A stretch of DNA of 64,000 nucleotides, from assembly GCA_963575645.1 (NCBI GenBank), contig OY754467.1, positions 9,734,001-9,798,000 of the forward strand, read 5' to 3'. The DNA is from Xanthostigma xanthostigma. Taxonomy: Eukaryota > Arthropoda > Insecta > Raphidioptera > Raphidiidae. Positions 12,128 to 24,031 of the stretch are shown here, piece by piece. A program made the position numbers and the translations under genes. The notes under the pieces were generated by a model. It was not told where the DNA came from and did no database searches. It saw only the letters and a list, made by a program, of their open reading frames with translations. Position 1 is the stretch's first letter. Every line of letters starts with the position of its first letter.

Positions 12128-12443
12128 ATCATAATTTTCGGTGAAGGAGGTTTGGAATTCATCAAAAAGGACTAATAGTATTTGATTTTACTATGTTCCG
12201 TTACTCCGCGGACACACGGTACATATTCCTATATATATTGTGTGCAGACATAATTCTTCATAGATATAATTCTGGTTGGTGTCGGCGCTGTGATAAAAGA
12301 CTTTCGCAGCCGTAAATCATGTAATGGTTATTGGAGAAGATATAAAAGATTAATCAATTGACGGATTAAGATATTTTATATATCTGTATTAATGATGATA
12401 TAAACTCGCAAATATCCCTGTTGTTTTCAGTTTTATACTATTG

Positions 12444-12470
12444 CACATACCGCTAAACTAGCGGTATGTG
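12444..12470. repeat. Perfect short hairpin
   Basis: CACATACCGCT and its exact complement are separated by AAACT. Nothing else is identified in 12128-12640. Confidence 0.6.
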
Positions 12471-12680
12471 CTTTATTATCGCTTTGTGCGTCAGAGCTGA
12501 CTTTCGTTCATATAAGAAGTTATATCTAAGTTAATTTCACACGAAATCCATTCAAATTGAAGCTTTTTGAAAAGAGGAGATTCTTATCTATAAAATAGAA
12601 CCATTTTTAAATCAATTCGAGTTCATAAATACTATTAAAATTGTAATTGAAAATCACAAACAGCAGTTGTCGGTTGGTCT

Positions 12681-12731
12681 GTACGTATGTACGTACGTAC
12701 GTACGTATGTACGTACGTATGTACGTACGTC
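12681..12731. repeat. ACGT-type microsatellite
   Basis: GTACGTATGTACGTACGTAC and variants. It generates a 64-codon frame with repeated TYVR peptides (12647-12841) that is not a gene. Confidence 0.9.
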
Positions 12732-12986
12732 ACGACTCTACAGATCACAATTTTGGTCGGATTGCCTTGGGTTATATTTTATTCACTTTGTTTACTATCA
12801 GACCAGAACCCTATTTAAATTCACTAAAATGTGTCCAGTAGTTTAATTTTTATAAACAGTTTTATTTTATTATTTTTGACAGCTAATAGTTTAAAAAAAC
12901 AATATAATAATTGCTGTGTAAATATAGTGTAATCCATAAAACAAGTGCTACACTTCTATACCGTGATAACACCACTACACGTATTA

Positions 12987-13065
12987 GGCCGCCGTGGCGT
13001 AATGGTTATGCCGTTGGATCCCCAAGGGCAAGGTCCTGGGTTTGATTCCATACGAAATCATTGAT
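12987..13065 (+). mobile_element. tRNA-derived SINE head
   Basis: A box GTGGCGTAATGGTTATG and B box GGTTTGATTCC are spaced as in a tRNA, with a GTTGGATCCCCAAGG middle that folds poorly. A T-rich low-complexity tract follows (13066-13300). This fits a pol III SINE rather than a working tRNA. Confidence 0.65.
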
Positions 13066-13410
13066 TTTTTTCTTTTTTTTTTCTTTTTATTTTGTTTTAT
13101 TTTATTCCACTTGATATTAATTATATATTATATTATGTATAGTTCTTAATTTTTTTTATTTTTGCAAACTTAAAAAAAAATATTTTTTCAATTTTTAATT
13201 ATTTATTTCTTTAAATTTTTAAATCTTTTTAAATTTATTAAAAATATTTTTTAATTGTTATTTTTTTTTCATACAGTGGAAAACTTGCGGGATGTGCACT
13301 TTTGGTTTTGCCAACTATTGTTTATTATAGAATCATTCAGTCATAATTTTTTACTATGGTATTTAGAACTACTTTTTGAATTTACACTTACCTGAATTTG
13401 AAAAAAAAAT

Positions 13411-14010
13411 CCAGCCAATTGGGCGACGAAACTATTCCAACTTCCAAAATGTTGACATTTGATTATAATAAAGAAAATAAAATTTATGTTATCGCGTGAG
13501 GTGACGCGGGTAATGGCTAGTTTCAATATGATATTTGCCATGGTTACCTACATAATATGTTCTACGTCATGTAAAAATTAAAGCTTGCTGAACTAGTTCA
13601 TTTCAGACAGATCTACAAAACAAAAGAACAGCTGATTTGTTTTTATTTTCAAAATATTTCCAAAACTATACAAATTTTTAACGAAACTTTCTTGAAAAAA
13701 TAAATAAAATAATAAACCGTTATAAAAAGTATACCATTATTATATAAAAAACAACGTTATAGCATATATCTCTTCTGCGCATGCGCCGATTTTCCCCAAA
13801 AACAAGAGGGCTCTTCATATTTGCATACTAAACATCCTCTCAAAATTTGGTTTCAATCCGCTCATCCGTTTGACCTGTATCGTGCTCACAGACAAACAGA
13901 CGCACAGAGTTTTTCCAAAAATATGTTTTTTGGATTCGGGGGATCTCAAAACGAAAAAATATTGTAAAATTTTTGAAAAGTGAATTTTGACCTAACCCAC
14001 TTGTGGGTTA
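13411..14010 (+). repeat. Rep1, reference copy
   Basis: About 600 bp from CCAGCCAATTGGGCGACG to CTAACCCACTTGTGGGTTAG. Other copies: 10035-10720 and 27715-28490 (plus), 30180-30825 and 52330-52745 (minus). All share the blocks CAGATCTACAAAACAAAAGA, CGCATGCGCCGATTTTCC and TTTGGTTTCAATCCGCTCAT. It has no convincing frame and no clear terminal repeats, so the class is undetermined. Confidence 0.8.
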
Positions 14011-15199
14011 GTATGGTAAAAATTCTCCAAAAAATCGACATAGACGTCTTTGTATTGCGGTTGGCGATATTATGATGATACGTTTCAGCAAGGGGAGAGC
14101 GTAAATAGAGCAACGACAGTCATCCGGCAACGAGAGAGTAAAGACAGACAGACAGACAGTAAATCCTCAGTGGAAAAATAAATCATACATAATACTTTAT
14201 AAGGAGTGACAGGTAATGTGTGAAAAGAACCTGTGTCATCCCACAGTCACTGTTCTCGTTTCTTTCTACCATTGCTTTGTCTTGTTCTATATTGCTTCAT
14301 TGCTCTATTGAGCCCGATGTGGCCCGTGTCCCTCGCGATTCCCATTTTAAAATGACCAAATATTTGGTTGGATGCTAATAGTCCGAAAGCCGGTGACACT
14401 AAAAGTACTGTCATCGCGAAATTGAAAATATTCAATAGTTAACAGTACAACTACGAACAAAATGAACTTGGAACGCATTGATTTTTAAAATTAGTTATCC
14501 TAAAAAAGCAAAAATGTTTCACCGTAATCACGGATCTTGATAAATAGGGTATTTTGCACCACGTAAGAAAAAAATATAATAATACATACCTACCTATCTA
14601 TTCTTGCTAGATTTTGTAAAAAGCAAACGGGAAATGTTGATTTCTATTCATAATAATGCATTACTAGTGTGACCTGTGCGAAGTATTCGCACTAAATAAG
14701 TATAATAATTATCACTTTACAAAATTATTTTTTAAATATGATTGCAGGTATTCAATTCGTTTCTAATTTTGCACACTGCTTATAACGTTCTTCTTTTTGT
14801 TGTATTACAATATGAAGCTCAGATGACAGATCGAAGAAATATTTTACTAAAATTGTCATATAGATGCGCAAGTAGCAAAAGCGTTGAGCTAAGCCGTCAG
14901 ATGGCATCATGCAGCATTGCTGTGACGTTGTTCAGCGTTGCCCGTCAGATGGCAGACGTTGTTCAGCGTTGCTGTTAATTAATTAATTTACAAAAACAAA
15001 AGCAATAATAACTTTTTTAGTTGTCGATGTCAGTAGAGCAAGCAATTATCTATAAAATGATATATAATTTATGTGGAAAAATTGTGTGTTTTTTTCTAAA
15101 AAGGGAGGCAAACATCTTAACCTTAACGTATTAATATATATGATAATTGTTAAAATTCAATTTTAAGAATTGTATTTTTTAATCTGTTCTTTAAAAGTC
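14011..15199. other. Unassigned sequence with small repeats
   Basis: A short GACA run lies at 14140-14160. A two-copy minisatellite with GACGTTGTTCAGCGTTGC and CGTCAGATGGCA is at 14895-14975. Open frames at 14247-14435 and 14742-14978 match nothing I know. Confidence 0.5.
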
Positions 15200-15789
15200 A
15201 AAAACGCAGTTCGCCATGTTGGAACCGGCGTGACGTCACTTCGCTTGTAAACTAGCTACGGTTATATTGTGCTGTGTGTTAATTTGAAGTTCGTTCAAGT
15301 TATTACCACGTTTATAGACTTCTCTCTCGCATTTTATTAATTTCGCATCATGGAAGGTGGTTTCGTAAAAGCAGAAAGTACTAATCTACCAAGGATAAAT
15401 ACGTTTAAAAAATAAATAAAGTTTTACTAACTTGTCTACTTACTTACACTGGTAATGTAATAATCATAGCAATCTTAAATACTTTTAATTGTACTGTTAC
15501 TATGGTTATTGTGTACTATCGTTATTATTTTTACAATCATAGTGACGTCACGTGTCGTTTTCGCGCGAAAATTCATAATGATCAATTAAAAGTTGTTTTT
15601 ATGGCACTAATCGGTTATAAAATTGTAGTGCTTCTTTATCACTTTAAGATTTATTTAAAACACTTACTAATCAAGACCCTTCGTGACAACCAACTTTACT
15701 AAGAACGAAATTTTACGATTTCACACGATCACGTACGAACTTCGTATCATTCGTTGTCGAAATTCGTTTGTTGGCAATATCTTTTATTA
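15200..15789. other. Less AT-rich block, possible repeat remnant
   Basis: It contains GGCGTGACGTCACTTCGC (about 15228) and a 21-codon frame at 15350-15415 beginning MEGGFVKAESTNLPRI. That peptide vaguely resembles the start of a repeat-encoded protein, but I cannot name it. TGACGTCACG recurs near 15541. Confidence 0.3.
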
Positions 15790-17474
15790 GGGGAGAGGGG
15801 GGTAGCTTTGAACAGAGGCAGCTTTGAACATTGCAAAAATAAAAGAAATAATCTATGTAATGCCGGTAATGAAAGTATTTTTAATAAGGCAACACTGAGA
15901 GGTTCAACTGACAAACGATAGGTTGCCAATATATCACAAAAAACCTAAGTTATAAACGTTCGTTATTTTGGATGTGCTCCGCCGATATTTTGTTTTCTAA
16001 CACGTAAGCAAATTTCAATTTATTCAAGTAATATTTTTTTATTTATTTACAGTGTAATGACTAAATTATATCTCTAGTCATCTAATAAACATAGTGATTT
16101 GATCGTTTTAAAAACTTTTAATACAAAATTATTGCAATTAGTATTGTGACTACTAACGGGGTAGCTTTGAACAAAACAACAGGGGCAGTTCTGAACATGT
16201 TCAAACCTGCCCCCATAATTAAAATCGGCATAGGGATTTGCCCTAGATATCTCTATTGTCTAGACTAATGGTCTTTATTCATCTAGGTATTATTTCGAGG
16301 GTATAAGTAGGTATAGATTTGCCTGATAAAATAATTAATTAATTATTGATGTAACATACCTATATAATAATAGGTAATCTGTAAACTCATGCGAATTTAT
16401 ATTTATTAACAAAATAAAATAAGACACCTTGGTATTATGGTATTATAAAATTATACGGGATACAAGGCTAAATATAAAAACAATTTTTATTCACTAGAAC
16501 ATAATTTATTAGTTAACGTTTCGGCAGAAATTCTTTACTTCTTCAGGACCTATAACAAATAAATAAAACCCTACACATCTAAAACATAAACTTAAAATTT
16601 TTTAATAAATTTGTATACCAAATAATTACTTATTCGGCTTACCTTAAAAATCTCTAGTAAAAAGAAAGGATATATTTTTATAATTTTTAAAATAGGTCTT
16701 TTAAAGTTTTTATTATTTTTATTATTTATGAATAAGTTTTAAAAAAAGTTTTAAATGTTTGACAATAATGATTTTAAATTATTCTATGACTTTTTACTAG
16801 AGATTTTTAAGGTAAGCCGAATAAGTAATTATTTGATATAGGTACAATTTTTTTTTAATATAAGTTTATGGTTTCGATGTGTAGGGTTTTATATATTTAA
16901 TATAAATATATAAAACCCTACACATCGAAACCATAAACTTATATTAAAAAAAAAATATATAAAACCCTGAAGAAGTCAAGAATTTCTGCCAAAACGTTGA
17001 TTAATAAATGATATTCTAGTGAATAAGAATTGAATTTATTTATGCGTTGTTTATAAGCCTTTTGTGAAGTGTATAGTTATAATTTATAAGTTTGACTTTT
17101 CCACTTATAAATTAGGTTAATAAGTAATTTATAAGCGTACGAATATATTTAGTCAAATATCTCACTTATTACATGCCAAATAAATATATTATTTTAAAAA
17201 AGACATCCAATTTCTTTCATTTATACTTAGCGTTCAAAACTGCCCCAGGCCTGTTCAAACCTGCCCCCACATGGGGCAGTTTTGAACATTTTCCCTCATT
17301 AAAAAAAATAAATTTTAACATATTCTCTGATTGATTATTTCGAATATTTATGATTTGAAATTATAGGGCAATAACTATAGTATCGCATGCAATTAAAAAA
17401 AACTTTAGGAATCACTTCTAATTTTATTTATAAAAAGTTGAATAAAAAGTGTTCAAATCTGCCCCCCTCTCCCC
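15790..17474. mobile_element. 1.7-kb TA-flanked DNA transposon with subterminal motif array
   Basis: The termini are GGGGAGAGGGGGGTAGCTTT and complement GGGGAGAGGGGGGCAGATTT, each next to TA. A 16-bp motif close to GGGGCAGNTTTGAACA occurs about nine times in both orientations, clustered near the ends: about 15794, 15817, 16158, 16181, 16197, 17236, 17252, 17274 and 17450. Such arrays often bind a transposase. No transposase frame is present, and a Penelope-like fragment (16440-17060) sits inside. TA suggests Tc1/mariner/pogo-like mobilisation; this is inferred only. Confidence 0.75.
16440..17060. mobile_element. Penelope-like family 2 fossil, inverted pieces
   Basis: The block CACTAGAACATAATTTATTA with AACGTTTCGGCAGAAATTC and CTTCTTCAGGACC appears at about 16490-16545. 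Its inverse is at about 16970-17025, and inner inverted copies (CCCTACACATCGAAACCATA and complement) lie near 16870-16945. A relative lies at 50640-51620. It is a broken, rearranged copy. Confidence 0.6.
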
Positions 17475-18059
17475 TATAATATGTTTGTGCTGTAACTACG
17501 TTTATTGTATTTGTGTGTATCAAAGGCAGCCATGTCCGTTCAACTGTTTCACGGTTCTCGCTTGTTTTCACCTACTAAGCCAACATAATGCAATTGTATA
17601 TGACCGTGCGGCATTCAACTGTTTCATGATATTGTGTCGGCATCTGTTTTTGTTGTGACAATTTTCTTATTATTTTTAAGCGTTAAAATAATTACGTAAA
17701 TAGCTCTTTTACTTAAGAGGTTATACGCAGTTGCAAGGCGATTTTTTTCTGAAGATGGGTTTTCTTTGACAAATACAAGAAGTTTTAATAAATGTAGTGG
17801 TAACTTTTAACTTTAATTCTGCATTTTTTATTTTTAAAAATATTGATTTATACTGCTCCTGTAGACGGTCTCCTGGAGGTCCTTCAAAAAAAGGTGTCTG
17901 GTGGTGTGCATAATATATCTCTGGTTTGGATTATGGGAATTTAAAAAAGCCAGAAGATTCTATTAGTGGATAGATAAATCTAGGTATTAATGTCTGGCCT
18001 ATTATGAACAAGGCTAATTAATAAATCCATATCAATAACAATTTTAAACTCCACATTCA
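17475..18059. other. Nothing identified
   Basis: Ordinary AT-rich sequence; the 69-codon frame at 17449-17658 overlaps the transposon end and is not a gene. Confidence 0.5.
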
Positions 18060-18340
18060 CAATGAGCGGCACAAGGCAGGTATAGGTAAAAACGTGCGCG
18101 CACATCTGTCGTCGTCAACAGACTTATATGAAATTACGTGGTCCACTGCATCGAACCGACCGCCGTCGCGCTGAGGGGCGACGTGCGGGTATCCGTTGAG
18201 TTTTGTTGCAACGGTTACATGCCCGTCGCGTTAACAAACACCCACACTAACTATTGAACACTGCGCATCGGCCCCTCGCCCGTCATAAAAATCGGGCCAT
18301 TATCCGCTGTCGTTAACAAGAGACCTTAGAGTGCTTTATA
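18060..18340. other. GC-rich single-copy block
   Basis: Clearly GC-rich for this window, with several CpGs (GCGCTGAGGGGCGACGTGCG near 18170, CCCGTCGCGTTAACAAACAC near 18223). No convincing frame or splice pair. It could be a regulatory region or old repeat; I cannot choose. 18341-18748 holds nothing named. Confidence 0.35.
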
Positions 18341-18748
18341 CAAATACCCTCGGCACTTTTCATCTCAAATTCTTTCCCCTCGCCTAAAAACTGTAAAAGT
18401 TGGATTTCCTAAGAAATAGCGGTACCGTAGTATGACGGTGAATGACGTAACGAAAAACGTGTACGTAGAAGTAAACGAAAGTGTTTTTCTTGGCACCAAT
18501 ATAAGTTGAAAGTGAATTTTTAACTTTTTTGTATCCGTTGGGATGATAAGTGATCGAAATCTTTTACAGTCGATGTAGGTACGTCATAACATATTTTTTT
18601 ATATTTATTGTTTTTACGATACAGTGCCAACATAATATTATGACGCATTGGCAGGAAAGATACGCGTTTTATACAGTGTATGAAAAAAGCCTTTACTCTA
18701 TTTTCATTGTCATGTTTATGAACGTACTTCTGTGGCGCTATTCTGTAA

Positions 18749-19343
18749 AAGCCGCTGCACACGAGGCTAGAAACGCTGCTAGATTCCTTGCTAGATTTGC
18801 CTACTAGTTTTCTAGCGCTGGTTTTCTTGATTGCTGTTATGTGCTCGTTTCTCACGAGACATCTTTTCAAGCTAGTTTTGTGAATAAATCTGGTGCGCAC
18901 GCAGTGACAGTTCAAATATAAAAACAGAGCAAAACGTGTCTGTTGCATACGAGGCTAGAAACGCTGCTAGATTCCTTGCTAGATTTGCCTACTAGTTTTC
19001 TAGCGCTGGTTTTCTTGATTGCTGTTATGTGCTCGTTTCTCACGAGACATCTTTTCAAGCTAGTTTTGTGCATAATTCTGGTGCGCGCACAGTGACAGTT
19101 CAAATATAAACACAGAGTAAAATGTGTCTGCTGTCTGACCCTGAGCAGAATGACGCCATGTTGGTTTGTGGGTGTTTGTTCAAGTAGCCCACGTGACAAG
19201 ATACTGCTTCCTGATTGGTTTTTGCTCATACCTAGCGGCGGACCTAGCTAGGAAAATAGCCCCTGTTCTAATTTTAAAACCTATCTTGTGAGCTAGCAGA
19301 CCAGCCCGCAGTCATTTCTAGCTTTGTACCCAGCCTACCGGCA
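18749..19343. mobile_element. Harbinger-like MITE, family GGCCGCTGCACACGAGG, copy 1
   Basis: It starts after TAA with AAGCCGCTGCACACGAGGCT. The first ~190 bp are duplicated (second start about 18942). The body matches copies at 27920-28346 and 61962-62393. The right terminus is missing: it stops after CCCAGCCTACCGG. Frames of 142 and 105 codons here come from the duplication and are not genes. Confidence 0.75.
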
Positions 19344-19929
19344 CTGTATCTCTGTGCCAAATTTAAAAATGTTACGTCAGATAGTTTCAGAGAAAATCAT
19401 CTGTGACAGACAGACGGACGTGTATTCACTAACACTAAAAACTTGAAAAAGTCAGAACAGCAGGCTCCTACTAAACTGCCCCTTTTTTAAGCAATTGCGG
19501 TACTTGCCGCGCGGCCGCGCCATCTATCGTTGACGAAAGAAGCCATGCTATAACTTATAATACAGTTGTTAATAACACCATGTTATAGCGTGACATATAT
19601 ATTTCTGAAATAACATATCTGTGAAATTACATGAATGTTTTTTTTTCTTGTTTTTTTACTTATATGGAGTAAATGCAATCTCTAGTCTTGTTGTATTCCC
19701 TGCGGAGTTCCTGATGGCACGACGCCACGCACTTTGAGATATGACTGTAGATGCGCCCCTCCCCCCCGCAACTTTCACTTTTAATCTACATATACGCAAA
19801 AAATAAAACTACGAAATTGGTTTTATTTTTTAGTAAACCTTTTTGACGTAGATAACATCTATGTTTTCAGGTACAGACCATTCACTTTGACTTCCTTATG
19901 CAAAGCTTTTTATGGAACGGGCAGAAATG
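19344..19929. other. Unassigned
   Basis: It holds a CCGCGCGGCCGCGCCATC block near 19510 and homopolymer runs. No gene. Confidence 0.4.
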
Positions 19930-20166
19930 CCATAACTTTGTTAAAAATAAATATACATAGTTTAAAGAAACTAAAAAACATGCTTTTATAGCACATCGAA
20001 CTAAAAAGTGAAAAATAATTCTTAATATAAGCAGAAAATAATAATGAACAAAAAATATTAGTATTATTGTGAAAAAAGCGCGAGGCGCTCGATATACGAA
20101 AAATATGGCACAAAGCGCCTCACGCTTTTTTCACAATAATACTAATATTTTTTGTTCATTATTATG
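19930..20166. mobile_element. Foldback hairpin family, copy 1
   Basis: Arms 20038-20080 and 20118-20166 pair almost perfectly around a loop with GCGCTCGATATACGAAAAAT. The left side continues with the family's outer blocks (CGAACTAAAAAGTGAAAAAT, AACTAAAAAACATGC); the right outer arm is missing. Related copies are at 46.3 and 62.6 kb. Confidence 0.8.
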
Positions 20167-20879
20167 TTTTTTTTTTCAAAATATGTACTAAGATATCGCA
20201 TAAGACACAAATTTATTTGCACCCATACGTCTATCCAAAAATAGTCCTAGGATTCCAAAACGTCCAGATCTGATGAACTCAATTTTCGAAAATCGGACCG
20301 AAACCATAACAATTTCCCTTATTTATGAAAATTTTCAATATCGGGAAGTTAAAATTGTCCTCATTGAATTTTCAAAGTACACATTCCTACTGGAAGCACT
20401 GCGATACAACCAGGGCTGTACTCATCCGATTTTTTCCCACAAAAAAATCAAACGTGTCCTGAGAACCAAGCAGCAGTGCAATCCGAAGAATTCTAGAACT
20501 TGACCAACCACCGCACCTAGTACAATCGGGGCATTTTTAGGTCGCGGACGTCGCTGACTGTACACTTTCTTACTCTTATTTCAGTCGGTCTAAATATGAA
20601 CGAAATAATCCTTTAGTTTGTCACTGTCACTTTATTTTAGCGCTCAACAAATTTTCTTTGACAGTGAAAACGAGTTTCTGAAAGACGATATGATGATGAT
20701 GATGATGGTCTTGCGATCACAGAACTACAGACGTTGACGCAAAAAGCTAGGCGACCCTATCTGCAAGGCGTTGATATTTGTGGCCGCGAGGCAAAGTAGG
20801 CTTTCAAGGGAGGACGTTACGTTTGTGTGCGTTAGAAGGCGACGTCTAGGGCGAAATTTAGGTAGTATTTCGTTAGGTG
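20167..20879. other. Unassigned, with GATGAT microsatellite
   Basis: A short GAT run lies at 20690-20706. The 76-codon frame at 20273-20503 matches nothing I recognise. Confidence 0.4.
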
Positions 20880-21180
20880 ACAGAAGAACTCTCTTGCTTT
20901 GTGTATAGATTATAACTTGGCTTTTGTTAAAGGCGACAACTAGATGACAGGGCAAAATTTAGTTACCAGGCGATATTTAGTTACTAAAATTTTGTTAGTT
21001 GACAGGGCGAAATTTAGTTACTAGTATTTTGTTAGATGACAGCGCGTCTATTACGCTTGCTTTGTGTATGCGTTGGATTATAACTTGGCTTTTGTTAAAC
21101 GCGACAGCTAGATAACAGGGTGAAATTTAGTTACAGGGCTATATTAAGTTACCAGAATTTCGCTTGAATTTGTTTCCCAT
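20880..21180. repeat. Tandem unit with AAATTTAGTTAC minisatellite
   Basis: The block CTTGCTTTGTGTATAGATTA ... GGCTTTTGTTAAAG followed by repeated ACAGGGCGAAATTTAGTTAC is duplicated with period about 165 bp. A third diverged piece lies at 22215-22330, ending in a similar TAGAATTTCGCTT. Confidence 0.7.
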
Positions 21181-22214
21181 CAAACTGGCGTCCCGTGACG
21201 GCTCACAGTTTTTTCAATCTATCATAGTTATCAAAAACCCTTCTTTTTGAAATTAAAATGCGCTATTTTTTTTTAATAATTGAATAGCATCCTAAAAAAT
21301 AAATATTGTCAAATTATCTTTTACATTTTGCAGCCACTAACGGAAATATTATATGATTATTACTGTAATGAATTTATTTATTTATTTGGTTAATCCAAAG
21401 TAAAAATGATATACATTTTTTTATAGATTTCAATAGGTATAAGAATTATCTTGCCCAACTGGGCTGAAGCCAGTGCTAGGGCAGAAATATATTATGTTTT
21501 GGACGTGTGAATGAAAGATTAAAATATAAAAAATCAGAAAAATAAAAGATGGAGATTAAAAATAATAAAGAATACAAATAACTGTTAGATGTAGGGATAA
21601 CTTTCATGCGACTATATTCATGTTAATATTGGTTTTAAAAGAAACTTTATCTAACCTGATCGTATATACCCTGATATAAAAATTTAGCTATATTCAAAGT
21701 AAACCTTTCATTTAAATTTTTACGTATAGAGACTAATGACGTCAGTTCTCTCTTTTCTCTGTGCATCGTTATTTTACAGAAAATATCTGCCATAAGCCAT
21801 TGCACGTTGTGATCACTTGGTACTGAACATTTGAATAAGGGAATATTTTCTTTTCAACTTTTATTTCACAAAAGGCCAAAGGTTATCTACATACTTTGAT
21901 TTGCAAATATATACATACAAATATTTATATATGTTACAGGCAAGAGTGCACAATACGGTCAACGACTCATTTTTGTAAGGTACCTATATTTTTATATTTT
22001 GATGTGAAACATCTATTGGCACAATTGGCAGTAGAACTTTACGGTAAACGACACGACGCTCTTCCCCTCTCCGCCGCCGCTCTCGACTCCCTTGTACGTG
22101 CGCACGGCTGTATACTGTATACTATACAGTGTATAGTATATAGTGTAGAGTCTACACTGTGCGAGCTGTGTGCTGCGTGGGCCTTTCTAACCGACTATAA
22201 TATACTTGTTTAAA
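21181..22214. other. No gene; small palindromic TATAC run
   Basis: A TGTATACTGTATACTATACA run lies at about 22110-22145. The 105-codon frame (21896-22213) crosses it and has no recognisable domain. The segment separates two pieces of the AAATTTAGTTAC repeat, so part may be an insertion. Confidence 0.4.
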
Positions 22215-22330
22215 TATGACAGAGCAAAATTTGGGGTAAAAGGCAAAACTTAGTTACAGGGTGAAATTTAGTTACAGGAAAAAATGTAGTAGTACAGGGT
22301 GAAATTTAGCTACTAGAATTTCGCTTAAAT
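22215..22330. repeat. Diverged AAATTTAGTTAC minisatellite piece
   Basis: Repeats of ACAGGGTGAAATTTAG match 21090-21180. Confidence 0.65.
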
Positions 22331-22518
22331 ATACGGTTCACGTCTGCAAGGCATCCTACGACGGCTATTTTTTTCCATTTCTATTTAAGTTTGCTCAGAA
22401 ATCGCGTGCGTGATCCTTGAGTTGCTTTACATTTTCGCTCACTACTCAATCCCCTTTTTATCGTAGCATAATAATATTTTTTTTGTGTCACTCGGAAAGA
22501 AGAATTTTAAACAGTGAA

Positions 22519-23120
22519 TTTTTGACGTGATAACGTCTTATAAATTGATGAATCACCAATCTTATAAATTGATAAAACACCGGCTGCATGCACGAAAAAG
22601 TGTAACGTTCCTAACGTAACGTTCCTAACGTTCGTAACGCGTAACGTTCCGCCTGGCCCTGTGCGTGCTTTTCTCGAAAACGGCCCTAACGATTTGGATG
22701 AAATTTACTGAAAAGGGATTTTGGGGGGCAAAAAATCGTTTTAGCTAGGTCTCATCTCTCGAAAAAATCGTTTTCTTACAAATTTTATCATTATAAAAAT
22801 CAATTTTTTGACGTATGAAAATACTTAAATATTGTAAGTAGGTTTTGGAATTTTATATTATAAACAGTGAAACAATAGTTTTATAAATATTATGACAGCT
22901 AATCTTTGAGACTTAAAATAAATACGAAAGAAAGAAAGTTAAAAAAAAAACAATTATATTATATGGTGAGTAATTTAAATAAATAAAATTAACCTAAATT
23001 TGAAGCGAAAGATGCAATATCATAGATTCGAATTATTATATAAATTTAGGTTATGTATTACGGAATACGTTATCACGTAAAACTATCGTCCGTAAACCGA
23101 CTTTACAGACAACCAATTTT
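22519..23120 (+). mobile_element. Helentron-like non-autonomous element, copy 1
   Basis: The 5' end starts in T-rich sequence with TTGACGTGATAACGT (22522-22536). Its inverse, ACGTTATCACGTAA, is not at the 3' end but about 40 bp inside (23067-23080). It is followed by a stem-loop at 23088-23110: GTCCGTAAA, loop CCGAC, TTTACAGAC, one mismatch. The copy ends about 10 bp later in a T run. Asymmetric terminal inverted repeats plus a 3' hairpin are the known layout of Helentron-associated elements. The interior has TAACGTTCC-type short repeats. A second copy is at 39634-40213. Confidence 0.6.
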
Positions 23121-23371
23121 TTTTTAAATCGGTTCAGTAGTTTCTTAGATTATCCGCTTTAAACGTAAACTTTTCAGTCAGTCAGTCAGTCAGACAGTTG
23201 TTCACGCCTCTCTATTACAAGCCCCCAGTTTCCGGGTTCAGATTAACGTATCAACTGTAATTTTCAATTGGTTCTACGCCCAAATCTCCCTGGCTATTGG
23301 TGACTTTACAAAACGTATTAATCATTCAAAATGCATTGCATCCCCATCTCATTTTCTTCGACGGCACATAA

Positions 23372-24031
23372 TCTATACTAATATACATATAAAGCTGAAG
23401 AGTTTGTTTGTTTGGTTGAACGCGCTAATCTCAGGAACTACTGGTTCAAATTAAAAAAAAAAATTGTTGGATATCCCATTTATCAAGGAAGGCTATAGGC
23501 TATATAATATCACGCTACAACCAATAGGAGCGGAGCATCAATGAAAAATGTTGCAAAATGTATCTCAAAAATAGCTTCTATTCAAGTGAAATGCCGTGAC
23601 TACATATATCAATATTAGGTCGTACATTCGCAAGCCCGGCTAAGTCAGTCGGTAGAGCAGGCGACTGTTAATATCAGGGTCGTGGGTTCGAGCCCCACGT
23701 TGAGCGAACATATTTTCATTTTTTATTTTCCACATTGATTCTTCTAAGGCTTACATTTAAATTTATTTCAATTTTATTTACGACTAGCTAAATTAAATAA
23801 ATTAATAGCTCATTTGAAAACTGTATAGGTACCTATATAAATATTTATTATATTTAAAAAAAAAGTATAAATACTGATTTTTATCGACAAAAACTTTTGA
23901 ACGGTACTCCGATCATCATGAAATTTGGACACAACATTCATCTCGGTAAACTAAAATGAATGTGCGTACTCATGTCCCTCCCTTCCCCATTCGTTCTTCT
24001 GCACCCGGGTGAGACCAGACGGGACCGCTAG
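23372..24031 (+). mobile_element. Helitron family A, full ends, with tRNA module
   Basis: It starts TCTATACTAATATACATATA after A and ends GACGGGACCGCTAG before T, the A^T insertion rule of Helitrons. The duplicated flank gives the empty site. Compared with the shorter copy at 48153-48505 it carries about 310 extra bases (about 23570-23886) holding a tRNA-Lys-like sequence. It encodes no Rep/helicase, so it is non-autonomous. Confidence 0.85.
23634..23706 (+). pseudogene. tRNA-Lys-derived sequence inside a Helitron, anticodon GTT
   Basis: These 73 nt align along their length with the eukaryotic tRNA-Lys(CTT) sequence as I remember it: CCCGGCTAAGTCAGTCGGTA, D arm, B box GGTTCGAGCCC, and 3' ACGTTGAGCG. 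The anticodon loop reads CTGTTAA instead of CTCTTAA, so the anticodon is GTT (Asn). The anticodon stem (GGCGA with TATCA) pairs at only about two of five positions, and one acceptor pair is lost. The internal pol III boxes survive; correct folding and charging look unlikely. The homologous 73-nt sequence in the Helitron at 55205-55277 keeps CTT but is more degraded elsewhere. Confidence 0.75.

Noticed and set aside
12647-12841. Repeated TYVR peptide gene
   Set aside because: Produced by an ACGT microsatellite.
16490-17025. Hammerhead motif in Penelope-like family 2
   Set aside because: CTGAAGAAG and CGAAACG are present, but the sequence between them forms only a 3-bp stem, so the core is not supported.
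18520-19229. Frames of 142, 85 and 105 codons
   Set aside because: They fall on a MITE and its internal duplication, with the same peptide repeated from the duplicated DNA.
23634-23706. Functional tRNA-Asn(GTT) gene
   Set aside because: The backbone is tRNA-Lys and the anticodon stem is mostly unpaired; it sits inside a Helitron.
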